25,941 nucleotides of DNA from DASPJL01 sp035628645 (GTDB lineage Bacteria > Bacteroidota > Bacteroidia > Cytophagales > Cyclobacteriaceae), in assembly GCA_035628645.1 (NCBI GenBank), contig DASPJL010000040.1, forward strand, positions 1 through 25,941, read 5' to 3'. Made by a program: the position numbers and the translations under genes. The notes under the pieces were generated by a model that saw nothing but the letters and a program-made list of their open reading frames with translations, was not told the DNA's origin and searched no databases. Shown here piece by piece: positions 15,819-23,745 of the stretch. Position 1 is the stretch's first letter; every line of letters starts with the position of its first letter.

Positions 15819-16190
15819 AGTTTTCTCTCTTTATTTCCATATGACTGAAATAAAGCAAAAACGCTACCGACTTTTGTTTTTGAGATTACAGGTAAGTACC
15901 AAAATGAGAAAAAAGCAAGATTTAGAAATGATAACCTATTGACCGTTAGATTTTTTGTGAATTTATGTATTTTTAAATTATCATAAAAAATAGTGTATTT
16001 TAACACAAAAGATTAAATGAATGGTAAAAAGAATGGCTAGAAAATAAATTTACAGCAATACAACATTTACAGCTGAAGAGATTTCAATTGAAAAAAAAAT
16101 TTAAACGTCTAGTCGAATCGATGCCCCCTCATTTTAATGAAGAAAACTAAATAAAACACATCAACAAAAAGGATATGTCCCTTGCTTACA
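15819..16190. other. Gene-poor AT-rich stretch
   Basis: No convincing gene is present. Short frames on both strands lack start signals. A possible broken small frame lies at 16017-16150 on the plus strand and is described separately. GTGT-ATTTTA-ACAC near 15994 is a short inverted repeat. Confidence 0.4.
16017..16150 (+). pseudogene. Possible remnant of a small gene with a broken start
   Basis: ATG 16017 reads MNGKKNG and stops. In another forward frame the same stretch runs open as KEWLENKF up to MPPHFNEEN and a TAA at 16148-16150, without its own ATG near the start. A two-base change in the A-run around 16026-16030 would join the two pieces into a protein of about 42 residues. It could be a frameshifted small gene or chance. 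Confidence 0.2.
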
Positions 16191-16838
16191 TCATTCCTTC
16201 ATGATTTTTCTGGATAAGAAGTTCCATAAATATTTTTCGTTCTGGGGGTTTTGAGAGATAAGCAAAGTATCTAATTTGACAAGCTTATTGTTAATCATAA
16301 TGTTGTCATGAATAGATATTCTTATCAATTTAATTTTTAATAAAGTGGCAGAGACGTCTTCTAAAAAACCAAAAAAAGCCCTTTGTTTCCATTTTGCAGA
16401 TCCATTTAATGCAAGGTCTCCTGATTCCTCACTTTTACCAAAGTACCTTTCACTATCACTATCGGTCCACATAGCGGAATGTTTGGCTGCCTTTAAACAT
16501 TCCATTTCAAATTGTCTGCAATACCTTTTATAATTTTCCAGAGAAAAGAAAGGCGAATTAATATAAATCTCCGCTTTCAACGTAATACCCCTATAACGGT
16601 TAAATTGAGGCGCTTCATCCAGTTTTAGGGCAAAGGTTTCGAACTCAAGGTCCCATTCGGGCGCTTCCCATGGATATTCATTACGAATTCCCCCCATAGC
16701 TTCATAGATTTCGAACACCTGGTTACTTAAGTTTGAGTCCCGGAAGTTCTTTTCCTTCGACTTCGGCAGACTGTCTTTTAGATGTCTGAAATCGTTTTTT
16801 TCCAATACATGAAGCAAAAAATCCAGTTTTGATGCCAT
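16191..16838 (-). CDS. Unknown 215-residue protein
   Basis: I do not recognise this protein. It has no signal peptide or membrane segment. It is rich in aromatic and charged residues, with a Trp-rich stretch (MGGIRNEYPWEAPEWDLEFE), a middle helix with two Cys (NYKRYCRQFEMECLKAAKH) and a C-terminal alternation of strands (LLKIKLIRISIHDNIMINN). It probably folds as a mixed alpha/beta cytoplasmic protein. A Bacteroidota-type promoter sits just upstream, so it is likely transcribed alone. A similar arrangement of an effector or its immunity protein is possible but unsupported. Confidence 0.75.
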   Translation of the reverse strand: MASKLDFLLHVLEKNDFRHLKDSLPKSKEKNFRDSNLSNQVFEIYEAMGGIRNEYPWEAPEWDLEFETFALKLDEAPQFNRYRGITLKAEIYINSPFFSLENYKRYCRQFEMECLKAAKHSAMWTDSDSERYFGKSEESGDLALNGSAKWKQRAFFGFLEDVSATLLKIKLIRISIHDNIMINNKLVKLDTLLISQNPQNEKYLWNFLSRKIMKE

Positions 16839-16852
16839 TTCTTTTTTATTTG

Positions 16853-16885
16853 CGAAGGTATGTTATAAACCCCCACCCTACCAAA
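16853..16885 (-). promoter_or_regulatory. Probable promoter of the 215-residue gene
   Basis: On the minus strand TTTG (16885-16882), a 21-base spacer and TACCTTCG (16860-16853, seven of eight to TAnnTTTG) form a plausible promoter. The predicted start of transcription is only about 10 bases before ATG 16838. Confidence 0.4.
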
Positions 16886-16943
16886 ACTTTGCGGCGAGAC
16901 TTCCTTTCAAAAAGCATGAAAACAACTCAATCTTCCCACTTTT

Positions 16944-17978
16944 CTAATACATAAAAGTGTTTTTTAAAAGTATCCCCGAAATGATTACCAGGGTACCAAC
17001 GGTAAGCAGCAAAACTATGTCCTTGTCTTTGTTCAGGTCAATTCCCGGCCGGCTCTTAGTTCTCCCATATTTCGGCTGCATGTTAAAAAGGAAGAGATCC
17101 ATCAATACCTTTGGCTTTGCCAGCAATTCCCTTTTGAGCATCTGGTCGGTCATAGTGCCTCTTGCGGCGTATGCTGTAGCTTTAATATTGTAAAACCAGG
17201 ATAAGAACAGGGCCCTTTCCACATGAAATTTCTGAGAAACAATTACTACATCAGTTACATTATTTTCGAGTTTTAACCGTACAACCGAATCGAGCGTACG
17301 AAAGCCCGCATAGTCGAGGAGAATAATTCCTTCTGGCACCCCTCTTTTTACCAGGTCCCTCATCATGTCTCTTGGTTCATTGTAATCCTTTCGGCTGTTG
17401 TCCCCGGAAATGACAATCTTTTTAATTTTTCCGGCCCGGTATAAATCTACTACTGCATCTATGCGCGCATAGTAGTAGAGATTTTTATTACCGGATTGAG
17501 TCTGTTTATTTGTACCCAGAAGCAGCACGGCTTTCTTCCCCTGAATTTCCTGAGGGTGGACAATTATTTTATCCTTTGCATGCAGGTAGATAACGATGTG
17601 TGTAATAATAACAAACTCGGCAAAAACCATCCCCGCTGCGAACATCATTCGGAACAACCAAGTAAATCCGCCACTAATAAATGCATCCGACGCGTTTTGT
17701 TTTCTGGAACGTGACTTCAAGAAACGACCAACGATGTAGTCATTTAATACAAAAAGAAAAAATAAGCTCGATATAAATGCTGCCAGTATGAGGTAGTTCC
17801 AACTGTCGGCGTAGGCAAAATAGGACCTGATTTTTTGGGTAAGGCTTAACGTTTGAGAGGTGCCAGCTTCAATGTCTTCAAATAAAGAATGATAGTCACC
17901 GGTATCTATTATTACATAAAATACGGAAGCGATGGTGACAAGAAAAGTCAGCAGAGATAAGAATCGCAGGCCCTTCAT
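16944..17978 (-). CDS. SanA-like DUF218 membrane protein
   Basis: The protein has 344 residues with a DUF218 (SanA/ElyC/YdcF) domain at about 148-270. It shows AVLLLGTNKQ, YYYARIDAVVDLYRAGKI, IVISGDNSRKDYNE (201-205 SGDNS), GVPEGIILLDYAGFRTLDSV and VIVSQKFHVERALFL (SQKFH 248-252). SanA is linked to envelope barrier function in enterobacteria, with no proven reaction. Membrane helices at about 5-24, 60-80 and 108-133 precede the domain and one more (320-340) follows. Ordinary SanA has a single N-terminal helix, so this is an extended form. It lies 21 bases downstream of a small gene on the same strand. Confidence 0.85.
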   Translation of the reverse strand: MKGLRFLSLLTFLVTIASVFYVIIDTGDYHSLFEDIEAGTSQTLSLTQKIRSYFAYADSWNYLILAAFISSLFFLFVLNDYIVGRFLKSRSRKQNASDAFISGGFTWLFRMMFAAGMVFAEFVIITHIVIYLHAKDKIIVHPQEIQGKKAVLLLGTNKQTQSGNKNLYYYARIDAVVDLYRAGKIKKIVISGDNSRKDYNEPRDMMRDLVKRGVPEGIILLDYAGFRTLDSVVRLKLENNVTDVVIVSQKFHVERALFLSWFYNIKATAYAARGTMTDQMLKRELLAKPKVLMDLFLFNMQPKYGRTKSRPGIDLNKDKDIVLLLTVGTLVIISGILLKNTFMY

Positions 17979-17999
17979 GTAATCAACAGTGTTTAAAAT

Positions 18000-18302
18000 T
18001 CATATTCCTTGTTGAAATCCAAGTTTAGCAACTTTTGTAGTATTAAGAAACAGCAGGTAAGATTTAAACTCTAATTCTGGTTTTAGGTTTATTTGGGTAG
18101 GAAATAGAGCGGACAGTGATTGCTGTCTATTATTATCTAGGTGAATAAAGTCTAAATGCTGAAAGACATGAGTTGCCATCTCATCGCTTTTGTCAGAACC
18201 GGAATTTATGGAAGAGGTGGAATTATTAGAATTTTTTAAGGTAGTAGCTTTTGCCATGTGAGTGAAAGACATAATTAAAGTGTTATATATGAGTTTCCTC
18301 AT
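18000..18302 (-). CDS. Small possibly exported protein upstream of the SanA-like gene
   Basis: From ATG 18302 the frame encodes about 100 residues. It starts with a weak signal-like segment (MRKLIYNTLIMSFTHMAKA), followed by a Ser/Asn-rich linker and a C-terminal part without known motifs (HVFQHLDFIHLDNNRQQ). Several in-frame ATGs further upstream (18305, 18311, 18326) and a TTG at 18335 are alternatives. It ends 21 bases before the SanA-like gene and might be co-transcribed. Composition is only moderately protein-like, so it may not be a gene. Confidence 0.4.
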   Translation of the reverse strand: MRKLIYNTLIMSFTHMAKATTLKNSNNSTSSINSGSDKSDEMATHVFQHLDFIHLDNNRQQSLSALFPTQINLKPELEFKSYLLFLNTTKVAKLGFQQGI

Positions 18303-18369
18303 CATGTCCATCAAATACTTCAACATTAATAACAATTCAAAGACATTTTTTTAAAAAAGATTAAAATAA

Positions 18370-18405
18370 ATTTGTTGCAACAAATATTGTTACTATATTT
18401 GCGCC
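18370..18405 (+). promoter_or_regulatory. MarR promoter with overlapping palindromic operators
   Basis: TTTG (18371-18374), a 19-base spacer and TATATTTG (18394-18401) match the Bacteroidota consensus exactly. A perfect 16-base palindrome ATTTGTTGCAACAAAT (18370-18385) covers the -33 box. A second inverted repeat AACAA-ATA-TTGTT (18379-18391) overlaps it. Transcription is predicted to start at about the A of ATG 18406, giving a leaderless mRNA. The palindrome is a good candidate site for the MarR protein encoded next. Confidence 0.75.
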
Positions 18406-18855
18406 ATGATGATCGAAGAAGTTATAAAACAAAAATTTGAAGATAGTCATCAGAAGGCTGTAGTCAACTTAATTTATACGGGAAACTGGATGAGAGACAA
18501 ACAACATGGTCTATTTAGGTCTTATGAAATCCTGCCTCAACATTATAATATTTTAAGAATCTTAAAGGGTAAATATCCAAAGCCTGTTTCTCCTGGTGAA
18601 ATAAAGGAGGTGATGCTGGATAAAGGCAACGATGTGACAAGATTGCTGGATAAATTAGTAAATAAAGGGTGGGTAAAAAGAGGGCTTTGTGAAGAAAACA
18701 GACGAAAAATGGATGTGGTGATAACCGCTGAGGGATTGGCATTTGTAGAGGAACTTAGTATTCCTATAAAGTCCATCCATGAAGATCTTAAAAAGAGCCT
18801 TTCTAAAGAGGAAGCCGAACAGCTCAGCAGTTTGTTGGATAAGCTAAGAGGTTAA
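18406..18855 (+). CDS. MarR family transcriptional regulator
   Basis: The protein has 149 residues and the winged-helix fold of MarR, a dimeric DNA-binding repressor. Helix 1 (residues 4-30) leads to the dimer part. The helix-turn-helix spans about 61-90 (VSPGEIKEVMLDKGNDVTRLLDKLVNKGWV). The wing follows at about 91-108 (RGLCEENRRKMDVVIT), and the C-terminal helices (EDLKKSLSKEEAEQLSSLLDKL) close the dimer. Many MarR proteins respond to phenolic or oxidative ligands; a Cys at 94 in the wing is the only one. It lies 76 bases before a YceI gene on the same strand, a common pair in Bacteroidota, and probably controls itself and perhaps that gene. Confidence 0.93.
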   Translation: MMIEEVIKQKFEDSHQKAVVNLIYTGNWMRDKQHGLFRSYEILPQHYNILRILKGKYPKPVSPGEIKEVMLDKGNDVTRLLDKLVNKGWVKRGLCEENRRKMDVVITAEGLAFVEELSIPIKSIHEDLKKSLSKEEAEQLSSLLDKLRG

Positions 18856-18859
18856 TTTT

Positions 18860-18893
18860 TTTGCCATACATTCGTTTAAACAATTTAAGTTTT
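18860..18893 (+). promoter_or_regulatory. Possible promoter of the yceI-like gene
   Basis: TTTG (18860-18863), a 22-base spacer and TAAGTTTT (18886-18893, seven of eight to TAnnTTTG) lie in the gap after the MarR gene. This would let the YceI gene be expressed separately from it. Confidence 0.35.
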
Positions 18894-18931
18894 AACATAA
18901 TAACTATACACATAAATTAAATAAAAAAAAT

Positions 18932-19483
18932 ATGATAACGACAGACACAAAAAAAGCAACAAAATGGTCCGCAGATACTACACATAGCGAGATTCAGTTC
19001 AAAGTAAAACACCTTATGGTTACTACGGTAACAGGAGGTTTCAAACATTTTGAATCAGAAATAGAAAGTTTGGACGAAAATTTTACTGATGCAAAAATTA
19101 CCTTTTCAGCAGATATAAATTCCATAAATACAGGATCGGAAGATCGTGACAACCATTTGAAAAGCCCTGACTTTTTTGAAAGTGATAAATATCCAAAGCT
19201 GAGCTTTACATCAACCTCTTTCAAGAAAGTTGACGGAGATGAATATGAGTTGACCGGCGATTTAACCATTCGTGATGTTACAAAGCCGGTAAAACTAAAG
19301 GCAGAATATGCAGGAAGAGCCAAAGATCCATGGGGAAATGTGAAAGCAGGATTTAGCCTGGAGGGCAAGATCAACAGAAAGGATTTTGGCCTGACATGGA
19401 ACGCTCCTTTGGAAACAGGAGGTGTGCTGGTAAGTGAAGATGTAAAATTATTAGCCGAGCTTCAATTTGTAGAGAAAGCTTAG
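18932..19483 (+). CDS. YceI family protein
   Basis: The protein has 183 residues and the YceI lipocalin-like barrel that binds isoprenoid-type lipids. The start (KWSADTTHSEIQFKVKHLM) is typical, as are TGGFKHFESEIES, INTGSEDRDNHLKSPDFFES, YPKLSFTSTSFKKV, GDLTIRDVTKPVKLKAEY, AGFSLEGKINRKDFGL and SEDVKLLAELQF. No signal peptide is seen, so it is a cytoplasmic version, unlike the periplasmic E. coli protein. It follows a MarR gene that is its likely regulator, and a strong terminator ends its transcript. Confidence 0.95.
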   Translation: MITTDTKKATKWSADTTHSEIQFKVKHLMVTTVTGGFKHFESEIESLDENFTDAKITFSADINSINTGSEDRDNHLKSPDFFESDKYPKLSFTSTSFKKVDGDEYELTGDLTIRDVTKPVKLKAEYAGRAKDPWGNVKAGFSLEGKINRKDFGLTWNAPLETGGVLVSEDVKLLAELQFVEKA

Positions 19484-19494
19484 CTGTATGATAA

Positions 19495-19545
19495 AGCGAT
19501 GATATCCTTTTTTAATAGACAATAAGGATGTCATCGCTATTTTTT
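19495..19545 (+). terminator. Strong intrinsic terminator after the YceI gene
   Basis: The arm at 19495-19509 (AGCGATGATATCCTT) pairs with 19524-19538 (AAGGATGTCATCGCT) over 15 bases with one G-U, and six T follow at 19540-19545. It lies 12 bases after the stop and just before the end of the convergent membrane-protein gene. Confidence 0.92.
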
Positions 19546-19551
19546 GTGTGT

Positions 19552-20649
19552 TTAGCCGGCAGCCACAATTTTAGTTTCAGATGCCTTCTCCTGATCTTTA
19601 TTTTCTACACCGGGCAATGCTTCATCAACTTTTTCAGTAGAGTCCACGATCAACCTTCTGCCGGATTTCCTTATTTCAAATTCGATTACATAAAGCAAGG
19701 CTGGCACAAAAATTAATGCCTGGGGAACAAGAAACAATCTGGTTTCCATGGCTTGGCTCATGATCAGATGAAAGCCGAACCAAAACGGAACGATTAACCA
19801 AAAGAAAAGCTTCAATGCATGGTTCCAATAGTTGTACCTGAGCAGAGCAACAACAAAACCGAATCCCAATACGCCAAACATCTCAGGGTAAAAGGCTCCA
19901 TAGGTCAAATTGAACCATAGAAATTCCCATGGCGTGTTAATGTCATTTATGCCCTGGTATTCTCTCAATCCATAAATCCATCTTGTACCTATATAAACGG
20001 AGACAAACAATAGTACCGAAATGGAGAATACTGTCAGTACGTTTTTATTTGGGAATCTTAAATTACGAAAGTCAAGGTTAAAGAGAAGAAACATTAGTGG
20101 GATAAAAGCGCTCGTTTCCCGATTTAACGCCGCTACGAATGTTAAAGGAATTATCCAGATATTTTTCCTTTGGAGGATGACATATCCCGCCAATAGATAG
20201 AAAAGCACATCAAAGTAGGTGTTGATCGATAAATCAGAACCATAGGTACTGTTGCTCATATTGTACCCCAGCAATAGAATTCCGGTAAGGATGAGGGTTT
20301 TATTTTTAATGCCAATGGCTTTATAAAAGGCAAATGCTGCAAAGAATATGACGATATTTTGAATAAACCTTAAAAATAAAAAGGGGAAGTATTCCCGAAC
20401 AGTATGAGGTAGCCTGGCTCCTATTCCAGCTATTGAACTATCCCATAAATAGATGGTTCCTTCAAGCAAATAAGGAGATAAAACCCTATACTGCCATGGA
20501 TTAAAGAAGTCTGATTCACCTTTTAGAAAATTTTCGTGCCGCAATTTCTGCTCCTGCAGGGAAATGGAATGACCATCTGCTACTTGTTCATATACGCAAT
20601 AAAGGCTTAAAATGCCAAACAGGCCAAATAAGATAACAAAGTTTTTCAA
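19552..20649 (-). CDS. Polytopic membrane protein, possible GT-C-like
   Basis: The protein has 365 residues and about nine to ten hydrophobic segments, so it is an inner-membrane protein. Loops contain WQYRVLSPYLLEG (about 52-64), YGSDLSINTYFDVLFYLLAG and LNRETSAFIPLMFLLF, a QYR-then-NRET pattern seen in large Bacteroidota membrane proteins of unknown reaction that resemble GT-C glycosyltransferases. The C-terminal tail is soluble and charged (EKVDEALPGVENKDQEKASE). The only start near the first helix is TTG 20649, since no in-frame ATG or GTG is available upstream. The substrate is unknown, and the enzyme role is inference. Confidence 0.75.
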   Translation of the reverse strand: MKNFVILFGLFGILSLYCVYEQVADGHSISLQEQKLRHENFLKGESDFFNPWQYRVLSPYLLEGTIYLWDSSIAGIGARLPHTVREYFPFLFLRFIQNIVIFFAAFAFYKAIGIKNKTLILTGILLLGYNMSNSTYGSDLSINTYFDVLFYLLAGYVILQRKNIWIIPLTFVAALNRETSAFIPLMFLLFNLDFRNLRFPNKNVLTVFSISVLLFVSVYIGTRWIYGLREYQGINDINTPWEFLWFNLTYGAFYPEMFGVLGFGFVVALLRYNYWNHALKLFFWLIVPFWFGFHLIMSQAMETRLFLVPQALIFVPALLYVIEFEIRKSGRRLIVDSTEKVDEALPGVENKDQEKASETKIVAAG

Positions 20650-20935
20650 GGAAGCGCTGGTTTGTGGAATACCTATTATACAGCCTGCCTTGTATTGAAG
20701 TTTTGATATTTTTAGGATAATGTGATGAAATCAGTATTTATACGGAGAGATGTTTTAGTTTTTTGTCTGAATGACATGCAAAAGCAACTACAGCAAAGAA
20801 TATGCTTAATGTTGCGAACCTGCATAAGATAAGGCGATCAACCTTGCAATTTCCGTTAGAAAGAAAATGTCATCATCTGGAACTGTTTGGACTTGGGCAT
20901 AAGTAAGGACGCTTAGCAACTTATTTTCTTACTTT

Positions 20936-21841
20936 TCATAGTTCTGAGTCCTTCGGTTTGTCAAGAAATTCTTCAATCATGGCAACAACAAACTCCTTTT
21001 GCTTTCCCGTTTTACTCAACGTTGTTATTTCTCCAATATAGTCGCCATGCCCGCCCGGAAGTATTGCTAAATGAGCATTGGGAATGAGGCGGTACATTTC
21101 TACGGCATGTTCAGGCGATACCACGTCTGCATTACCGAAGATAAGCAGCGTAAGCGCCTTTACAGATTTTATCTGCTCGTCACTTATGTCTTCAAAGTTG
21201 ATCATCCTGTCCCGATCTTTTTCAAACATCGCTTGAAGGCGCGCGGAATCCGGGTTTATTTTCAAAAAAGCCTCCTTCAATTCCCGCGGCATATTATCCA
21301 GCGACGCTTTTTGCATCATATCAAAAAATCCCGGGAAGAGCTGATCTCTTTTAAAAGCTGCAGAAGCCAGAATAAGTTTGTCTACCACTTCAGGATGACG
21401 AATAGCAATTTGCGTAGCCGTGGTGCCGCCGTTGCTAAAGCCAAGGAAACTTGCTTTGGTTATTCCGATATTCTTCATTAATGCTGCTACATCATCCGCA
21501 TCCTGTTCAAAGGTCTGCGGTATTTCCCTAAAGTCCGAGTGTCCATGGTTCTGCAGCTCAACGGCAATTACGGAATATTTTTTGGACAGCAATGGAATTA
21601 TTCTTCCAAATGAAGTTCCAATCGTAGAACCACCCCCGTGAATCAAAACCAGCGGTACGCCTGTTCCATGTATTTCATAATACATTTTAATTCCATTCAC
21701 TTCTGAATAATCACTTTTGAATTTGATGCTGTCCACCGTAGATTTTGTTAAATTTTGTTCCTCCGCCCGCTCTGTGTTGTTGCTGTTGCATGAAGTCAAA
21801 CACAAAACAGTCAAAGCGAAATAAATCATTTTATTTCTCAT
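20936..21841 (-). CDS. Alpha/beta hydrolase lipoprotein
   Basis: The protein has 301 residues. A lipoprotein signal (1-17) has lipobox LTSC with the lipidated Cys at 18. The alpha/beta-hydrolase fold follows with the oxyanion motif HGGG at 68-71, the nucleophile elbow GFSNGG with Ser136, Asp239 (GNADVV) and His265 (GGHGD), so the catalytic triad is complete. The sequence resembles small esterases and hydrolases of the YesT/MhpC/BioH kind. The substrate is unknown. Lipidation suggests it sits in the periplasm or at the outer membrane. Confidence 0.9.
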   Translation of the reverse strand: MRNKMIYFALTVLCLTSCNSNNTERAEEQNLTKSTVDSIKFKSDYSEVNGIKMYYEIHGTGVPLVLIHGGGSTIGTSFGRIIPLLSKKYSVIAVELQNHGHSDFREIPQTFEQDADDVAALMKNIGITKASFLGFSNGGTTATQIAIRHPEVVDKLILASAAFKRDQLFPGFFDMMQKASLDNMPRELKEAFLKINPDSARLQAMFEKDRDRMINFEDISDEQIKSVKALTLLIFGNADVVSPEHAVEMYRLIPNAHLAILPGGHGDYIGEITTLSKTGKQKEFVVAMIEEFLDKPKDSEL

Positions 21842-22304
21842 TTTATCAATCAGTTAGGATTTACTTGTAAAAATAAAAAGTTACTCAAAGAATGATGGGT
21901 GGCGGAACCGACAATTTAAGGGTTGATTACGCCAATCGTAAAATAAAACCTTCTGTTCTTTCCCGCTTCCCAAATTTTTAACTTATCCTAATGCTCTCCT
22001 ATTTGTTATTGGCGCTTTTCCTTCTACAGACTCATTACTAACTCAAAAAAATTGTGCTGCCTAATTAAAAAAATCAGGCTGCAGGGAGAAAATAATTATG
22101 CAGCCAAGTCTTCAACACTTGGCTGCATGATTTTCAAGATTTGGCTGCATAATTTTCAGAATTTTATGCTAACAGTTTTAACGGTAGGGTCTCTGATTCA
22201 AATCCTTTCTTTTCAGAAAGTTTGTAAGCGTAATCTTTTTATAAATATTGAACAGCAGAATTAACTTAAGAGTATTATAACAATTTTTACTGGTAAAAGG
22301 GCTT
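21842..22304. other. Gene-poor stretch with a repeated hairpin motif
   Basis: I see no convincing gene here. Forward frame 22052-22264 is open but its sequence is made mainly of the repeat. The stretch holds the hairpin repeats at 22077-22154, described separately, and AT-rich sequence elsewhere. Confidence 0.5.
22077..22162. repeat. Repeat of GGCTGCAT with competing hairpins
   Basis: TTGGCTGCAT occurs as two direct copies (22119-22128 and 22141-22150) in a 22-base tandem unit with three differences, and once inverted (22098-22107). A further GGCTGCA stands at 22077-22083. The inverted copy can pair with the first direct copy over 16 bases with one G-U (22094-22109 with 22117-22132, loop 7). 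It can also pair perfectly over 14 bases with the second copy (22094-22107 with 22141-22154). These two folds exclude each other. Confidence 0.65.
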
Positions 22305-22640
22305 CTATGTTGGGTGGAGGTGCAGCGACAGCGCGGCCTGTTCGTGGGTTTGAGGGGAGAATTTGTGCGGAGAATAGGCTAGTCGGTGCTGCCCTTTCTT
22401 TTTGTTACCTTTTTCCTTGGGCAAACAAAGAAAAAGTAAGCAAAGGCCTAATAGAAAGGAAGAAAACATGGAATGAGATCCTTTAAGTGAATTGCCTATT
22501 ACTGAATAAAAGCTTTCATGTTTCTTTTGCATTGCTCGGGCCGCAGGGCCTCCTTTAGATTTACCGGCGCTGTATAAAATCCGCGCAAACGTCTTCTGAC
22601 TTAAAAATTTTATAAGGCATCCAAAAGCTTTGTTGTTCAC
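22305..22640. repeat. Probable interspersed repeat carrying a spurious frame
   Basis: The minus-strand frame here (111 residues) starts with GTG and reads like translated repeat DNA, with phrases such as GGPAARAMQ and CLPKEKGNKKKG. It holds an imperfect inverted repeat centred on GGGC at about 22421, with arms of GTTACCTTTTTCCTT and AAAGAAAAAGTAAGC type. Repeated elements giving such phrases occur between genes of many Bacteroidota, from general recollection. It abuts the chaA stop with no gene purpose apparent. Confidence 0.45.
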
Positions 22641-22641
22641 A

Positions 22642-23718
22642 TCAAGGGTATATCATCAGGAATATAAAAGCAAATAAATTAACCAGAAGTACCACTCCGT
22701 AAACAATATTTGACTTCCCGCTGCTTAATGACAACATTACGGTAAACACTGATAATCCTAGAAGAACAATAGATTTAATGTCTAACCCTAAAATGACAGG
22801 CATGTCCAATATAATACAAACTACCGCAACAGCAGGAACGGTTAACCCGATACTTGCCAGAGCAGAACCTAGGGACAAATTTATACTTGTTTGAAGTCTG
22901 TTTTTTCTGGCAGCTATGATTGCAGCAATTGCTTCGGGTAATAAAATTATTGCCGCAATTACAACTCCCACCAATGTTTTTGGCAAGCTATAGCTGGCAA
23001 TAATACTTTCGATGGTAGGAGAAAGCGTTTTTGCCAATAATACAACAATGCCTAAGCTTACAATAAGGAAAATAAGGCTTGTAAAAAAGACCTTGTTACT
23101 GATCTTTATAGGTGTGGCCACTTCTTCGTTTTCATCGGCTCCAACTGTGAGAAAATATTGCCGGTATCTGCTTGTTTGGGCAAACAAAAAGGAAGAATAA
23201 ATAATAATGCAGGCAATAGAAGCAAACACAAGTTGAGGCATGGAATAATAAGATCCGCGAACGCTTTCAGTAAAGGTTGGAAACACCAATGTAAATACTA
23301 TAATGGAAACCAGCGAAACCAGGGCAATGGTTACAGAAGATGCTGAAAAATTCTGTTCGTAATGTTTCAAACCACCGATCAGCAGGCAAAGTCCGATGAT
23401 GCCATTAAGAATAAGCATTGTGGCGGCATATACCGTATCCCTGGCCAGTGAAGCAGCCTGCTGGCCTTCCGACATCATAAGGGATACAATAATTGACACT
23501 TCAATAACTGTTATAGATATGGCCAGGATAATGGTTCCATAAGGTTCTCCTACTCTCTCTGCGATTATTTCAGAATGATGCACTGCTGACATGACACTGA
23601 ATATAAGCAGTATGCTTGCAACAATTTGAAAGAAACCGCTGTCGTAAATAAGTCCGGAAAAAAATAAAAGCCATGATAGTACAGGAATGATTATCGTCCA
23701 CTGAAGTAATAATCTCAT
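22642..23718 (-). CDS. chaA: Ca2+/H+ antiporter, ChaA-type
   Basis: The protein has 358 residues with about ten to eleven membrane helices, in the inner membrane. It is a cation/proton exchanger of the CaCA superfamily. The two alpha-repeats that line the ion path are visible: HSEIIAERVGEPYGTIILA with ISITVIEVS (about 48-76), and VGVVIAAIILLPEAIAAI with the following ARKNRLQTSINLSLGSALA (about 250-286). The conserved acidic residues E (VGEPYG, ITVIEVS, LLPEAI) are all present. It would expel Ca2+ or Na+ using the proton gradient. The DUF6624 gene ends 27 bases upstream on the same strand, so an operon is likely. Confidence 0.92.
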   Translation of the reverse strand: MRLLLQWTIIIPVLSWLLFFSGLIYDSGFFQIVASILLIFSVMSAVHHSEIIAERVGEPYGTIILAISITVIEVSIIVSLMMSEGQQAASLARDTVYAATMLILNGIIGLCLLIGGLKHYEQNFSASSVTIALVSLVSIIVFTLVFPTFTESVRGSYYSMPQLVFASIACIIIYSSFLFAQTSRYRQYFLTVGADENEEVATPIKISNKVFFTSLIFLIVSLGIVVLLAKTLSPTIESIIASYSLPKTLVGVVIAAIILLPEAIAAIIAARKNRLQTSINLSLGSALASIGLTVPAVAVVCIILDMPVILGLDIKSIVLLGLSVFTVMLSLSSGKSNIVYGVVLLVNLFAFIFLMIYP

Positions 23719-23745
23719 TTTTCTAATTTATGTATATTCGAAAGT

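Noticed and set aside
15815..16006. Minus-strand frame of 63 codons
   Set aside because: It lacks a ribosome site and any family signal, and is poorly protein-like in an AT-rich gap.
18994..19374. Long antisense frame in the YceI gene
   Set aside because: The frame is a by-product of the YceI codon pattern; the plus-strand gene is clear.
20650..20935. Possible small gene between the membrane protein and the hydrolase
   Set aside because: Only a 35-codon frame without a clear ribosome site is present, so it cannot be told from chance.
22052..22264. Forward open frame of 70 codons
   Set aside because: It is built largely from the GGCTGCAT repeats, has no ribosome site, and its protein has an unnatural composition.
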